Notes: generated by a model from the sequence alone, not told the origin. Shown: positions 26,163-34,933, counted from the first letter of the stretch. The stretch: DNA of 64,000 bases from Catalinimonas alkaloidigena (GCF_900100765.1 NZ_FNFO01000004.1:496001-560000); one strand, 5' to 3'. Numbers and translations are program-made.

Positions 26163-27257
26163 TCAGGCAGGAGGCATGGGCCCGGCCGTGGGGAACTGCC
26201 ACGTACCCTGCGGATCATAATGCAAAAATCCCTGGAGGATGGTCAGCGGGGCTTGCACGTTGTTGTGGTAGAGTTGCCCGGTACCCAGACCCTGGGGCAG
26301 ATGAATGTCGTATTCGTCCGTAAACTGGGCAATGGCGTTCAGACCGATGTTCGATTCCAGCGCCGACGTAATCCACCAGCCGATTTGTCGTGCTTCGGCC
26401 AGTTCGATCCACTCCCGGCAGGCCCGGAAGCCCCCCACCAAAGTAGGTTTCAGGATGACGTATTGCGGGCGAACCTGGTCCAGCAGCCGCGCTTTTGCCT
26501 CACGACCGTAAACGCCGATCAGTTCTTCATCAAGCGCGATGGGCAGCGGCGTTTCGGCGCAGAGCTTCGCCATTTCAGCTACTTGGCCGGCGCGGATGGG
26601 CTGTTCGATCGAGTGCAGCTCATACTGTGCCAACCGTTGCAGTCGCGCCAGTGCCTGGTCGGGTGCAAAGGCCCCGTTGGCATCTACGCGCAGGGTAATC
26701 TGATCGGGCGAATAGTTTTTCCGGATTTCTTCCAGCAACGCACATTCCGCCTCGAAATCGATCGCACCGATTTTCATTTTCAGGCAGTTGTACCCCGACG
26801 CCAGCTTCTGTTCCATTTGTTCCCGCATAAACGCCGCACTCCCCATCCAGATCAACCCGTTGATGGGCAGCCCCGCGTCACCCCGGCTGAAGGCATTGTC
26901 GAAGATCCGGCGTACTCCTCCGTTCCGCCAATCGGCCAGCGCCGACTCCAGACCAAAGCGAATCGATGGAAATTCGGACGGTACCAGGGCATCCAACAGG
27001 GCGGCCTCGTTGTTCGGATCGTACGTCACCGCGCTGAGGTTCTGGCAGATCTCATGCAACCGCGCTTCGAAATCGGGACGGTCGTCAGGGCTTAACCCGC
27101 GCAGGGGACCGCATTCGCCCCAGCCTTCGCGGCCGGGAAACGCCTCGACCGTAAGGCGGATCAACCACGTTTTCTTCTCGGTGAGAACTCCCCGCGAAGT
27201 GCCCGCCTCGAAGCGGAAACGCAGTTGATACGGAAGGTAGGTACAGGTAATACGCAT
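26163..27257 (-). CDS. menC: o-Succinylbenzoate synthase (enolase superfamily)
   Basis: A protein of 364 residues that dehydrates SHCHC to o-succinylbenzoate in menaquinone synthesis. The enolase-superfamily motifs are in order: CLKMKIG (catalytic lysine), LRVDANGAF (metal Asp), SIEQP (Glu), IALDEEL (Asp) and VILKPTLVGGF (second lysine), ending with SALESNIGLNAIAQF, which is typical of MenC. I start at the ATG at 27257 (MRITCTYLPYQL); a TTG twelve bases further upstream is possible. The other men genes are not in the window. Dipeptide epimerases share the fold, but the C-terminal motif and length favour MenC. It is preceded by the terminator of the patatin-like gene. Confidence 0.85.
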   Translation of the reverse strand: MRITCTYLPYQLRFRFEAGTSRGVLTEKKTWLIRLTVEAFPGREGWGECGPLRGLSPDDRPDFEARLHEICQNLSAVTYDPNNEAALLDALVPSEFPSIRFGLESALADWRNGGVRRIFDNAFSRGDAGLPINGLIWMGSAAFMREQMEQKLASGYNCLKMKIGAIDFEAECALLEEIRKNYSPDQITLRVDANGAFAPDQALARLQRLAQYELHSIEQPIRAGQVAEMAKLCAETPLPIALDEELIGVYGREAKARLLDQVRPQYVILKPTLVGGFRACREWIELAEARQIGWWITSALESNIGLNAIAQFTDEYDIHLPQGLGTGQLYHNNVQAPLTILQGFLHYDPQGTWQFPTAGPMPPA

Positions 27258-27266
27258 GCGATACGA

Positions 27267-27298
27267 CAAAAATGCGCCGCTCGAAAGAGACGACGCAT
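27267..27298 (-). terminator. Probable terminator of the patatin-like gene
   Basis: An imperfect hairpin with outer arms ATGCG (27272-27276) and CGCAT (27294-27298). On the - strand it is followed by TTTTTG. It separates the patatin-like gene from menC, and its T run lies about ten bases from the menC start codon. Confidence 0.5.
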
Positions 27299-27322
27299 CG
27301 GGTTTTCTACTTTACTAAGAAC

Positions 27323-28090
27323 TTACGACGCCAGTCGGCGGCCAATCATTTCGAGGGCAGGCAGGCTTTTGGTGTACTCGTAGCCGATGTCGAAGATTTC
27401 CTGCGCCCGTTTCAGATCGAAAATTGTAAACTTCGAGAGCTCAGGCGGTTCGATGAATAAATTACACAAGGGAATCCGCTCGCGCACATTGTCGTTGATC
27501 GCCAGTTGAAACGCCCGTTCCATGGTGGAGCGTAACGACCGGATCTCGGGGCGCTCCGGGTAACAGTTGGTATGCACGCCGATGATAAAATCGCTGTGAC
27601 CGACCAGAGGTTCGACGGGCATATTGTTCAACACACCGCCGTCGATCAGGCAATGGCCGTTGATTTCGATGGGCGCGAAAAGCCCGGGAATGCAGGTAGA
27701 GGCCGTCACCGGGCGTAGCAACTCTCCCGACGAAAAGTAGACCAGCTCCCCGTAGGTAAGGTCGGTCGTGGCGACGATCAGTTTTGTGTTCAGCTCTTCG
27801 AACGTATCCACCGGCATCTGCCGACGAAAAACCGCCTGAATCAGGTCAATTCTCAACAAGCCGCGCAAGTTGGTGGCCGGTCGGAGCGCGCGCAGAAACG
27901 ACGTTTGCGTAATGATGCTCAGAATCTGTTCGGGGCTCAGACCTGCAGCATAAAAGGCACCGGCCAAAGCACCCGCGCTGGTACCGGTGATCATGTGGGG
28001 GCGAATGCCATTTTCCTCCAGCGCTTTCAGGACGCCCAGATGAGCGATTCCCCGCGCTCCTCCGCCTGACAAAGCAATGCCAATCTTCAT
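27323..28090 (-). CDS. Patatin-like phospholipase (NTE/RssA type)
   Basis: A protein of 255 residues, a serine hydrolase of the patatin family that cleaves acyl esters of lipids. The oxyanion-hole motif GGGARG is at residues 9-14, the nucleophile S38 lies in GTSAG, and the catalytic D150 lies in LIDGGVLNN. There is no signal peptide or membrane anchor, so it is cytoplasmic or peripherally membrane-bound, like RssA-type proteins. No sign of a polytopic or surface-secreted patatin (POTRA or barrel domains) is present. It precedes menC on the same strand with a terminator-like hairpin between them. Confidence 0.9.
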   Translation of the reverse strand: MKIGIALSGGGARGIAHLGVLKALEENGIRPHMITGTSAGALAGAFYAAGLSPEQILSIITQTSFLRALRPATNLRGLLRIDLIQAVFRRQMPVDTFEELNTKLIVATTDLTYGELVYFSSGELLRPVTASTCIPGLFAPIEINGHCLIDGGVLNNMPVEPLVGHSDFIIGVHTNCYPERPEIRSLRSTMERAFQLAINDNVRERIPLCNLFIEPPELSKFTIFDLKRAQEIFDIGYEYTKSLPALEMIGRRLAS

Positions 28091-28454
28091 ACAATGGTGT
28101 TTGGTGCTACACTAATTTTGCGCCTGATCTCCCCACTGCGTGGTTTTTTACGTACGCTACCTACAATTCGGGGAGGCGCTTCAGGGGGATCATGCCTCAA
28201 AAAACGATCCAGGTTGTTGGTTTGATCTGCGCTCGTCTCCGCTTATAAAACGAACGAAATCACTTTTTTGTGTATTGACGCTGGCCTTAAAAAGTAACTA
28301 TTTAACATCAGAATTGTTACTTTTTGAGTACTATTATTAACAAGTATCACTCGACTTAAAGCAATGCGCTCTTTCGCCACCCCTTCCTGTTCCGAAAGAT
28401 AAGAAGTTTAGGGGATCGAATCGCGATGACGTAGGCTTCCGGGCAAGGAGGCAT
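28091..28454. other. Intergenic region with AT-rich inverted repeat
   Basis: About 360 bases between the patatin-like gene start and the accA terminator, both on the - strand. The right half is clearly more AT-rich than the surroundings. It contains one perfect 10-base inverted repeat (listed separately). I found no gene here. Confidence 0.45.
28289..28325. repeat. Perfect inverted repeat AAAAAGTAAC/GTTACTTTTT
   Basis: The 10-base arms at 28289-28298 and 28316-28325 are separated by 17 bases. The stem is AT-rich, with A5 before and T5 after, so it could be a weak bidirectional terminator, a binding site, or the remnant of a small mobile repeat. No + strand gene precedes it. Confidence 0.5.
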
Positions 28455-28488
28455 AAAAAAACCACCAATCTTAGGCAGACGGTGGTTT
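28454..28488 (-). terminator. Intrinsic terminator after accA
   Basis: The stem AAACCACC (28459-28466) pairs with GGTGGTTT (28481-28488) across a 14-base loop. On the - strand it is followed by TTTTAT. It lies 24 bases beyond the accA stop codon. Confidence 0.75.
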
Positions 28489-28511
28489 ACTGAGGAAGTG
28501 TATTTCTTCGA

Positions 28512-29483
28512 TTAAGAGCCGGTCACTTTCGGAGCCGATTCCAGGACAACGCCCATGTGGGTGAATTTTTCGATGCGCTGGTGGATCAGCTCATCCGTCG
28601 GAATCTGCGATAGCTCTTCGATCTGCTGGAGAATAGCCTCTTTCACCACGGTTTTCATCAACACCGGATCGGTGTGCGCGCCGCCAAGAGGTTCGTCCAG
28701 AATGCCGTCGATCAAACCGAATTCCAGCATGTCGCTGGCTGTCAGTTTCATCGTTTCGGCCGCTTGCTCTTTGTATTCCCAGCTCCTCCACAGAATGGTC
28801 GAGCAGTTTTCGGGCGAAATGACAGAATACCAAGTGTTTTCCAACATGAATACGCGGTCGCCAATAGCAATGCCCAAGGCACCACCCGAGGCACCTTCGC
28901 CAATCACGATGCAAATCACGGGCACGCGCAGCATGAACATTTCCCGCAGGTTACGGGCGATGGCTTCACCCTGGCCACGTTCTTCAGCCTCTACACCCGG
29001 ATAAGCGCCGGGGGTATCGATAAACGTAACGATCGGCTTGTTGAACTTTTCCGCCATTTTCATGAGGCGGAGGGCCTTCCGGTATCCTTCCGGGTTCGCC
29101 ATGCCGAAGTTGCGGTACTGGCGTTGTTTGGTGTTGTGCCCTTTCTGATGGCCGATCACCATTACGGTTTGTCCTTCGATGTCGGCCAGGCCCCCGACCA
29201 TGGCTTTGTCGTCGCCTACCGTACGGTCGCCGTGCAGTTCGATGAACCGATCGGCAATGGCTTCGATGTAATCCAGGGTATAGGGTCGGTCCGGGTGACG
29301 CGACAATTGTACGCGCTGCCAGCGCGTCAAATTGGTGTAAGTGTTGCGTTTTAGTTGGTTGATCCGCTCTTCCAGCGTTCGCACCGCTTCGCTTACGTCA
29401 ACTCCGTTTTCGTCCGCCAGGCGCTTCATATCGGCCAGCTTAGACTCCAACTCCACGATCGGCTTTTCAAAATCTAACAGCAT
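28512..29483 (-). CDS. accA: Acetyl-CoA carboxylase carboxyltransferase subunit alpha
   Basis: A protein of 323 residues, the normal bacterial length. With AccD it transfers carboxyl from biotin to acetyl-CoA, making malonyl-CoA for fatty-acid synthesis in the cytoplasm. Conserved blocks are visible: [17 protein letters not shown] at the N-terminus, [19 protein letters not shown], the CoA-site segment [20 protein letters not shown] followed by [20 protein letters not shown], and [20 protein letters not shown]. The start MLLDFEKP is standard. The gene is monocistronic and ends at a strong terminator; accD is not nearby. Confidence 0.96.
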   Translation of the reverse strand: MLLDFEKPIVELESKLADMKRLADENGVDVSEAVRTLEERINQLKRNTYTNLTRWQRVQLSRHPDRPYTLDYIEAIADRFIELHGDRTVGDDKAMVGGLADIEGQTVMVIGHQKGHNTKQRQYRNFGMANPEGYRKALRLMKMAEKFNKPIVTFIDTPGAYPGVEAEERGQGEAIARNLREMFMLRVPVICIVIGEGASGGALGIAIGDRVFMLENTWYSVISPENCSTILWRSWEYKEQAAETMKLTASDMLEFGLIDGILDEPLGGAHTDPVLMKTVVKEAILQQIEELSQIPTDELIHQRIEKFTHMGVVLESAPKVTGS

Positions 29484-29600
29484 TACGGATAGGCTAGTGT
29501 CAGGCTTGGGCGGAACGCCGCCCGGATGTAAAAGTAAAGAGTATCGGGCACAATGTTAAAAAAATGTTACGGAGCTTTTTATACAACATAACATACTCTA

Positions 29601-29641
29601 AAAAGTAAAAACCCGTTCCTCTCAAAATTAGAGGAACGGGT
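29601..29641 (-). terminator. Intrinsic terminator of the DADAD-repeat protein operon
   Basis: A perfect 12-base stem, ACCCGTTCCTCT (29611-29622) with AGAGGAACGGGT (29630-29641), followed on the - strand by TTTTTAC and further T residues. It is 20 bases beyond the stop codon of the 800-residue protein. Confidence 0.85.
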
Positions 29642-29661
29642 AGCTTTATACGGATGAACAT

Positions 29662-32064
29662 TTAGCGCTGTGGGAAAATGCCGCCGGAAGCGGGCGCACC
29701 GTAGAGGGCGGGTTGCAGGTACTTGCCCGCATCACCTGCTGTTTTTGAGACTTCTGCCTGTTTTTGCTGCGGATATGCCTGCAGGTAGGCGTCGTCACGA
29801 TCCACGTAAATGACCCAGGAAACAACCGTACCCGCGTCGGCCAGGGTACCGCCCCCGATCTCAAAGGTGTTGCCGCTCACTTCCGTCTGGACGTAAAGAT
29901 CGACGTGCTTGCCGATGGGCGTCAGGTGATAGGTGTACGTTAATCCGTTGATGTCGGCGAAGTAGGCCGGCAGGGTTACGGTCAGCGAACCGCTGCCGTC
30001 CAGCGTAGCGCGTCCCCGGTATACGTGCAGCACTTCGTTCGATTGCAGAGCAAAATGACGCAGCATTTGGCCCGTAGGGTCGGCCGGATGATCCATGACA
30101 ATGCCCTGCGTGCCGGACGAAAGCAGTTCGCCGTTGGCAAAGACAGCGGCATCGCCGGCGTTGGTGCGGGTCTGTTGCCCCACGACTCCCCGCGCGCCTT
30201 GTCCCAACACCGCTGCCCCGTCGCCCCGGTTGATGCCAAGCAGCCCGATGGCCTTACCGCTGGCGTAGCCCGCTACCGCAGCGTGCGCATCGCCGGTGGC
30301 CTCTCCCACCGAAACGTGGTTTGAGTCCGGCATGGCGGCCGACGTATAACCAATGCCCAACCGGCCTGCTGCCGACAGCACCATGCGTTCGGTGTTATCG
30401 GTTTTGAAAACCAGATCGGCCGCATTTTTCGAACCGATGAATTCGCCCGTATTTACGTCATTACCCGTCAGGGCCCAACTGGTGTCGGCCAGAAGCGGTG
30501 CCAGATCGATTTCCTGCGTATTGTCGGGCTCTACAACCTGCAACTTGGTGCCGACCAGGCCCAGGCCCAGAATCAGTTCGTTGGTAGCGTCGGCATCGGC
30601 GTCGTTTTTCAGGCTGGACAGGTCCACCGTTTTGGTGCCGCCCGCGTCGGTCAGTTTCAGGTCCATACCGTCCAACGTCGCGCTGGTCAATAGTTCGTTC
30701 GTTGTATCGGCGTCAATGTCGTCCACCAAGCTGGCCAGATCGACGGTTTTGGTACCGCCCGCATCGGTCAATTGCAGCTCTGTTCCACTCAATTGCGCAT
30801 TGCTCAGCAATTCATTAGTAGCGTCGGCATCGGCGTCGTTTTTCAGGCTGGACAGGTCCACCGTTTTGGTGCCACCGGCATCGGTCAGCTTCAGGTCCAT
30901 CCCGTCCAACGTCGCGCTGGTCAACAATTCGTTGGTAGCGTCGGCGTCGGCATCGTTTATCAATCCTGCCAGACTCACCGATTTGTTGCCCCCCCGATCT
31001 TTGATGGTCAGCGTAGTGCCCGTCATCGAAAAGTCGGTAATCAACTCGTTGTTGGGGTCGGCGTCGGCATCGTTTACGCCGTCTTTCAGCGACGCAAGTT
31101 CAACGGTTTTCTTCCCGCCACGGTCCGTCAATTCCAGCTTGGTGCCGTTCAGCACAGCATTAGTCAACAGCTCGTTGTTAGGATCGGCATCCGCGTCGTT
31201 TACGCCGTCTTGCAGCGACGCGAGTTCTACCGTTTTGGTGCCGCCCGCATCGATGATCTGCAACTTGGTGCCCGTCAGCTTTACTTCTTCGATCAGTTCG
31301 TTGCCGGGATCGGCGTCCGCGTCGTTTTTCAGCGATGCGAGTTCGACAGTTTTCTTGCCGCCGTTGTCGGTCAGTTCCAGCTTGGTGCCGTTCAACTGAG
31401 CGCCGGTCAGCAATTCGTTGGTTGGATCGGCGTCCGCATCTTCCAGGCCCGTTACCAAGCCACTCAGGTCGATGGTTTGGGTACCACCCGCGTCGACAAG
31501 CTCGAGGGTTTTACCGTTCAGTCGCGCGCTTTGCAACAGTTCGTTCGTGGCGCTGTTGTCGGCCAGCTTGACGGCACTCCCGTCGCTCAGAAAGAGCGTA
31601 TCGTTGCGCAACGTCAGCGTCTGGAGTTCGTTGGTCGGGTCGGCGTCGGCGTCGTCCTTGTTGGCGACGTCTTGTGCATAGAGGGCATAAGGCACCGAGA
31701 CGAGGGGATTTACGCCCATGGCGATGTAGTTCGTACCGCCGTCGGGGTCTACTTCGACCTGCAAATGGTGCGACCCGCTTTCCCAGGCAACTTCGCCCAG
31801 CGTACCAAATTCGGGGGTGCCGTTGCCGATCTGCAGCGTGAAGAGGCCAAAGGCATTGGTCGTCACTTCGTGCACTTCGACATAGCTGATGTCTTCCTGG
31901 AGCTGTCCGCTCAGGATGGTGATGCGGACGTTCATCTCGCGGTTGGGTAGGACGTTGCCGGAGGCATCGCGGGCAACGGCCTGGTAGTTGATGCGTTGAG
32001 GACTTTGCGCCAAGGCGGCCAGACTCAACCACATCATGAGGCACGCAGTTGCTAAGTGCTTCAT
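29662..32064 (-). CDS. Large secreted protein with NYQAV-type N-terminus and nine DADAD repeats
   Basis: A protein of 800 residues. A signal peptide (MWLSLAALAQ) is followed by a beta-rich domain opening with INYQAVARDASGNVL and closing near LVSVPYALYA (residues 24-130), found at the start of many Bacteroidota surface proteins. Residues 138-527 hold nine copies of a 39-42 residue unit beginning DADADxxNEL and containing LxGTxLxLxDxGGxKTVxLASL; two units have an extra three-residue DGV insertion, and a degenerate unit lies near residue 170. The remaining 270 residues include LGIGYTSAAMPDSNH and EATGDAHAAVAGYASGKAIG, resembling head regions of trimeric fibre-like proteins. No T9SS sorting domain ends it, but the gene 11 bases upstream encodes one. 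A cell-surface fibre or adhesin role is inferred; the DxDxD loops may bind calcium. Confidence 0.75.
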   Translation of the reverse strand: MKHLATACLMMWLSLAALAQSPQRINYQAVARDASGNVLPNREMNVRITILSGQLQEDISYVEVHEVTTNAFGLFTLQIGNGTPEFGTLGEVAWESGSHHLQVEVDPDGGTNYIAMGVNPLVSVPYALYAQDVANKDDADADPTNELQTLTLRNDTLFLSDGSAVKLADNSATNELLQSARLNGKTLELVDAGGTQTIDLSGLVTGLEDADADPTNELLTGAQLNGTKLELTDNGGKKTVELASLKNDADADPGNELIEEVKLTGTKLQIIDAGGTKTVELASLQDGVNDADADPNNELLTNAVLNGTKLELTDRGGKKTVELASLKDGVNDADADPNNELITDFSMTGTTLTIKDRGGNKSVSLAGLINDADADATNELLTSATLDGMDLKLTDAGGTKTVDLSSLKNDADADATNELLSNAQLSGTELQLTDAGGTKTVDLASLVDDIDADTTNELLTSATLDGMDLKLTDAGGTKTVDLSSLKNDADADATNELILGLGLVGTKLQVVEPDNTQEIDLAPLLADTSWALTGNDVNTGEFIGSKNAADLVFKTDNTERMVLSAAGRLGIGYTSAAMPDSNHVSVGEATGDAHAAVAGYASGKAIGLLGINRGDGAAVLGQGARGVVGQQTRTNAGDAAVFANGELLSSGTQGIVMDHPADPTGQMLRHFALQSNEVLHVYRGRATLDGSGSLTVTLPAYFADINGLTYTYHLTPIGKHVDLYVQTEVSGNTFEIGGGTLADAGTVVSWVIYVDRDDAYLQAYPQQKQAEVSKTAGDAGKYLQPALYGAPASGGIFPQR
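30484..31656 (-). repeat. Tandem repeat array within the DADAD protein gene
   Basis: Nine coding repeats of 117 or 126 bases, with DADAD motifs starting at residues 138, 209, 248, 290, 332, 371, 410, 449 and 488. The units near residues 371-410 and 449-488 are almost identical at DNA level over about 100 bases, pointing to recent duplication of a two-unit block. Confidence 0.8.
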
Positions 32065-32075
32065 GGAGCTGGTGT

Positions 32076-32567
32076 TTAGTTTAACTTCTGGATTTTGTAG
32101 GTGGAGTAAACCTGGCGATTCGGAGCAGAGAGGCGCAACAGGTACTGTCCACCCGCTAATTGGCTCAGGTCGAGCCGGGCAGGGAGGGAACTAATTTCGC
32201 TGGGGAGATGATCGATGCGGCGACCAAGCAAGTCGGTCCATTCCAGTTGAATGCGGGTGCCCGTTTCGGGGCCTTCCAGAATCAGAAAATCAAGCGTAGG
32301 ATTCGGGTAGACTTTCACGCTCCAGACACTCCGCATCGGTCCGGTCAGGCTCGTGATGGTCAGGCGCGGTTGGTGAAACCCCTGGGTGAGCGTAAAGCGC
32401 TCCGGGTCCTTCGTTTCCACGGCAACTTCGCCCACGGTCCAGTCCAGGCCAAAGTCCTGAACGACGGCGCTGCCTCCTACGGAAGCCACCACCTGGTGCG
32501 AGATCGATTGTCCGTTTACAACCTGAATAAGCCCGATAATGCCAATAAAAAATCCTAATAGTTTCAT
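32076..32567 (-). CDS. Small T9SS type A sorting-domain protein (module copy 1)
   Basis: A protein of 163 residues. The ATG at 32567 gives a signal peptide (LLGFFIGIIGLIQVVNGQ); the open frame upstream of it does not. The mature N-terminal half has the pattern LDWTVGEVAVET and RFTLTQGFHQPRLTI. The C-terminal 80 residues are a type IX sorting domain: VKVYPNPTLDFLILEG, then WTDLLGRRI, and LSQLAGGQYLLRLSA with a lysine-containing end (YKIQKLN). It is thus exported and processed by T9SS. It sits 11 bases upstream of the DADAD-repeat protein and is probably cotranscribed. A paralogue at 41756-42241 has the same architecture and the same type of downstream partner. Confidence 0.82.
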   Translation of the reverse strand: MKLLGFFIGIIGLIQVVNGQSISHQVVASVGGSAVVQDFGLDWTVGEVAVETKDPERFTLTQGFHQPRLTITSLTGPMRSVWSVKVYPNPTLDFLILEGPETGTRIQLEWTDLLGRRIDHLPSEISSLPARLDLSQLAGGQYLLRLSAPNRQVYSTYKIQKLN

Positions 32568-32984
32568 ATTCTTCAGCTGGTCTGCACAAAAGGAATTCAA
32601 CAATAAGGATATTTTAGTACGGACTAAAAAAGAGGCTTTCGCCAGGCTGTAAGAATCGCCGGTGCAGTGTCAACCGCAAAAAAAAGTATGCCGGTTTGTC
32701 GAGAAGTCTTTCGAAATGTTCGACGATTACGTGTTCGAACATATATTGTTAAACAAACTCAATCAAAAGCTTCTGTGAACAAATCGGAATCAATTTTTAA
32801 TCATTCAAATAATTTATTGAACGATTATGCGCAACCGCCTGACACTGAGTACTTCATCTGGCGTTACTTCTGATAAGAGTAAGGTTTTGGGCAGAAAGAC
32901 GAATCGCTCCTCTAAAGGAGCGCCCCACTTGGCAAGTCGGCTCAAACCGATTATTTTCCCGATTCACTGTCCTGATTTTCACTC
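32568..32984. other. AT-rich intergenic region between divergent genes
   Basis: About 417 bases, noticeably more AT-rich than the neighbouring genes, especially 32690-32830. It must hold the promoters of the T9SS module (-) and the NTF2-like protein (+). No complete TAnnTTTG element and no gene were found. The composition may indicate acquired DNA or simply a regulatory region. Confidence 0.4.
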
Positions 32985-33464
32985 ATGCGCGCACCTCTTC
33001 TCTATGCCTGTTTCTGTACTCTTCTTTTGAGTCATGCGCTCTGCGCGCAGGCCAACCGCACGGCACAGGACGAGGTCCTCGACGTTGTGGATCAGCTTTT
33101 CGAGGCCATGCAGAAGGGAGATAGCACCATGGCCCGGACCGTTTTTACAAAAAATGCACGGGCGTTCTCGGTGGTGACCCAGGCGGGCCAGCCGGTGTTG
33201 CAGGAGGGGTCCATCGACGCTTTTATCAAAGCGATCGGCACCCCACACAAAGAAGTGTGGAACGAACGCGTGTGGGACATCGAGGTACGGATCGACGGCG
33301 CGCTCGCGACCGTGTGGGAACGCTACGCCTTTTACTTAGACGATCGCCTGCACCACTGTGGCACGGATGCGTTTCAGTTGTTTCGCGGGCCCGACGGCTG
33401 GAAGATTTTCCACATTGCCGATACGCGTCAGGAGCAGGGATGCACCGACCCGCCGACCCGTTAG
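32985..33464 (+). CDS. Secreted NTF2/SnoaL-like protein (DUF4440 type)
   Basis: A protein of 159 residues with a signal peptide (LLYACFCTLLLSHALCAQ). The mature part is a single NTF2-like alpha+beta domain: DEVLDVVDQLFEAMQKGDS (helix), MARTVFTKNARAFSV, then VWDIEVRIDGALATVWERYAFYLDD (quoted in part: RIDGALATVWERYAFYLDD) and WKIFHIADTRQE at the end. Such domains form a pocket and can bind or isomerise small molecules, but many exported members have no known role. It is convergent with the HAD phosphatase gene with only 12 bases between their stop codons. No operon partner. Confidence 0.75.
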   Translation: MRAPLLYACFCTLLLSHALCAQANRTAQDEVLDVVDQLFEAMQKGDSTMARTVFTKNARAFSVVTQAGQPVLQEGSIDAFIKAIGTPHKEVWNERVWDIEVRIDGALATVWERYAFYLDDRLHHCGTDAFQLFRGPDGWKIFHIADTRQEQGCTDPPTR

Positions 33465-33476
33465 CCTTTTGTTGGG

Positions 33477-34157
33477 CTAAGCGTTGCGAGCCGCGACCAA
33501 CTCCCGCAGCTTTTCCACGGTCAGTTCCCGGAAACTGTCGATCAACAGATGGGGGGTGCCTAATTCGTCGGCGCGGTGCGTCGATGTGATGGCCACGACC
33601 GACATTCCGGCGTTCAGCGCGGCCTCGACACCGGCTTTAGCGTCTTCGATCACCACGCAGAAACGCGGCTCCACGCCCGCGATCTTCGCCGAATTCAGGT
33701 ACACTTCGGGGTGGGGCTTGCCTTTGGTAACCTGAGAGGCGTCGGTCACGCCTTTGAAATACTTACGCACCTGCAAACCGTCCAGCGTAAACACCACGTT
33801 GTCGGGCGGGGCTGAAGTGCCTACGGCCATCGGTACCTGTTGTGCCCGCAGGGCGTCCAGCAATTCCTGTAATCCGTCGGAAAGGGCCAGGTGCGGCCGG
33901 TACAGTTCCCGGTAAGCGCCTTCTTTCTGGTCCGACAACGTGGCCACTTCTTCGTCCGACATGGTGCGCCCGAACAGATCCTCGAAAATGTCTTTTGCGG
34001 TGCGACCGTTGATGCGAGGCAGAATTTCGTCCCGCTGGATGTCGATGCGATGGTGTTGTAAAAACTGGTCCCACGAGTCGAGGTGGTACGCTAAGTTGTT
34101 GACGATCACGCCATCCATATCGAAAATGACGCCCAGCGGCAGAGAAGCATTCGGCAT
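33477..34157 (-). CDS. HAD family phosphatase, beta-phosphoglucomutase-like
   Basis: A protein of 226 residues. The HAD motif I is FDMDGVIVN with the nucleophile D13 and acid/base D15; motif II is VGTSAPPDNV; motif III is KGKPHPEVYL; motif IV is VIEDAKAGVEAALNAG. The alpha-helical cap of about 65 residues follows motif I (subclass C1), as in beta-phosphoglucomutase and 2-deoxyglucose-6-phosphatase. It acts in the cytoplasm on a sugar phosphate; phosphatase versus mutase cannot be decided, although the arginine-rich cap LPRINGRTAKDIFEDLFG resembles the mutase cap. It does not form an operon with the gluconate-dehydrogenase-like gene that ends about 120 bases on the other side of its start... 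that gene is upstream on the same strand and might read through. Confidence 0.85.
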   Translation of the reverse strand: MPNASLPLGVIFDMDGVIVNNLAYHLDSWDQFLQHHRIDIQRDEILPRINGRTAKDIFEDLFGRTMSDEEVATLSDQKEGAYRELYRPHLALSDGLQELLDALRAQQVPMAVGTSAPPDNVVFTLDGLQVRKYFKGVTDASQVTKGKPHPEVYLNSAKIAGVEPRFCVVIEDAKAGVEAALNAGMSVVAITSTHRADELGTPHLLIDSFRELTVEKLRELVAARNA

Positions 34158-34252
34158 AATAAAAAGATTAGGAGCAAAACGAATGGAGCAAGTTTACACG
34201 TCGTCGCCGAGGTGCCCAAGCCCCACTCCTTTTCTTACCACAGAGGTCACGT

Positions 34253-34933
34253 TCAGTTCACAAACGTATACTCGCTGACCATGTCGTAGCTCACGCCCAG
34301 CTGTTCGAGCACTTCGGGCGGACTGCCTTTCCAGACGGTCGGCCGATTGCCGATGTACTGCAAGTCGTCGATGCCCATCTTGCTCGTAAAAAAGCCGGTG
34401 GCTACAAAATCGCGAAACTGGTTGAAGAAGCGAACGCCCTGGCTCATCTCCGGTTTGGCCTCTTCCGGATACGCAATGTCGTCCAGCATTTCGGTCTGTT
34501 GCGCCGCGGTACATTCCGCAAACGACGTCTCAAACCGCTTCATGCACTGCACGTCGAGCCAACGCAAACCGCCCCGCATGCTGGTCTGGTAGTGCGGCTG
34601 GTCTTTCATCATGAACTCGATGAATTCAGGCACGCCCGCTTCTTCGGCATTGCCCGAGCGGTCGTCGGCCGGAAGAATCAGGTTGGCCAGTACGGTTACA
34701 GTCGCCATCTCGTGGTCGTCGAAGAACCGCTCCTTCATCAGGGCCTGATCTTCTTCGCTGAGCTTCATCTCCCCGTCTCCGGCGGCGTGTTCGTGCCCGT
34801 GCATGGCCTCGGTCGAATCTGCCGTCGAGGCATTTTTGTCGGCCGGGTCGCAACCGATAAACGTCAGGCCACCCGCCAGCGACGCTGCGCCGAGGTATTT
34901 CAGAGACGTACGACGATCTATTTTATGACTCAT
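34253..34933 (-). CDS. Gluconate 2-dehydrogenase subunit 3-like Tat lipoprotein (copy 2)
   Basis: A protein of 226 residues starting at the ATG at 34933; the frame is open far upstream but only as the shadow of the GMC gene. The N-terminus has a twin-arginine motif (DRRTSLKYLGAASLAGG) and a lipobox ending at C28 (TFIGC). A histidine-rich linker (AMHGHEHAAGDG) follows, which copy 1 lacks. The gamma-subunit domain is recognisable: VTVLANLILPADDRSGNAEE, then FIEFMMKDQPHYQTSMRGG and RFFNQFRDFVATGFFTSKMG. It lies 20 bases downstream of GMC copy 2 and is translated from the same transcript, so the order is reversed relative to copy 1. It probably escorts the GMC subunit through Tat. Confidence 0.85.
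   Translation of the reverse strand: MSHKIDRRTSLKYLGAASLAGGLTFIGCDPADKNASTADSTEAMHGHEHAAGDGEMKLSEEDQALMKERFFDDHEMATVTVLANLILPADDRSGNAEEAGVPEFIEFMMKDQPHYQTSMRGGLRWLDVQCMKRFETSFAECTAAQQTEMLDDIAYPEEAKPEMSQGVRFFNQFRDFVATGFFTSKMGIDDLQYIGNRPTVWKGSPPEVLEQLGVSYDMVSEYTFVN

Noticed and set aside
30484-31656. Regularly spaced repeats that could suggest a CRISPR array
   Set aside because: The units are coding, imperfect and 117-126 bases long, without constant repeats separated by unique spacers.
30772-31950. 392-codon open frame opposite the DADAD-repeat gene
   Set aside because: It is a shadow of the repeat units, which give periodic open reading on the other strand.
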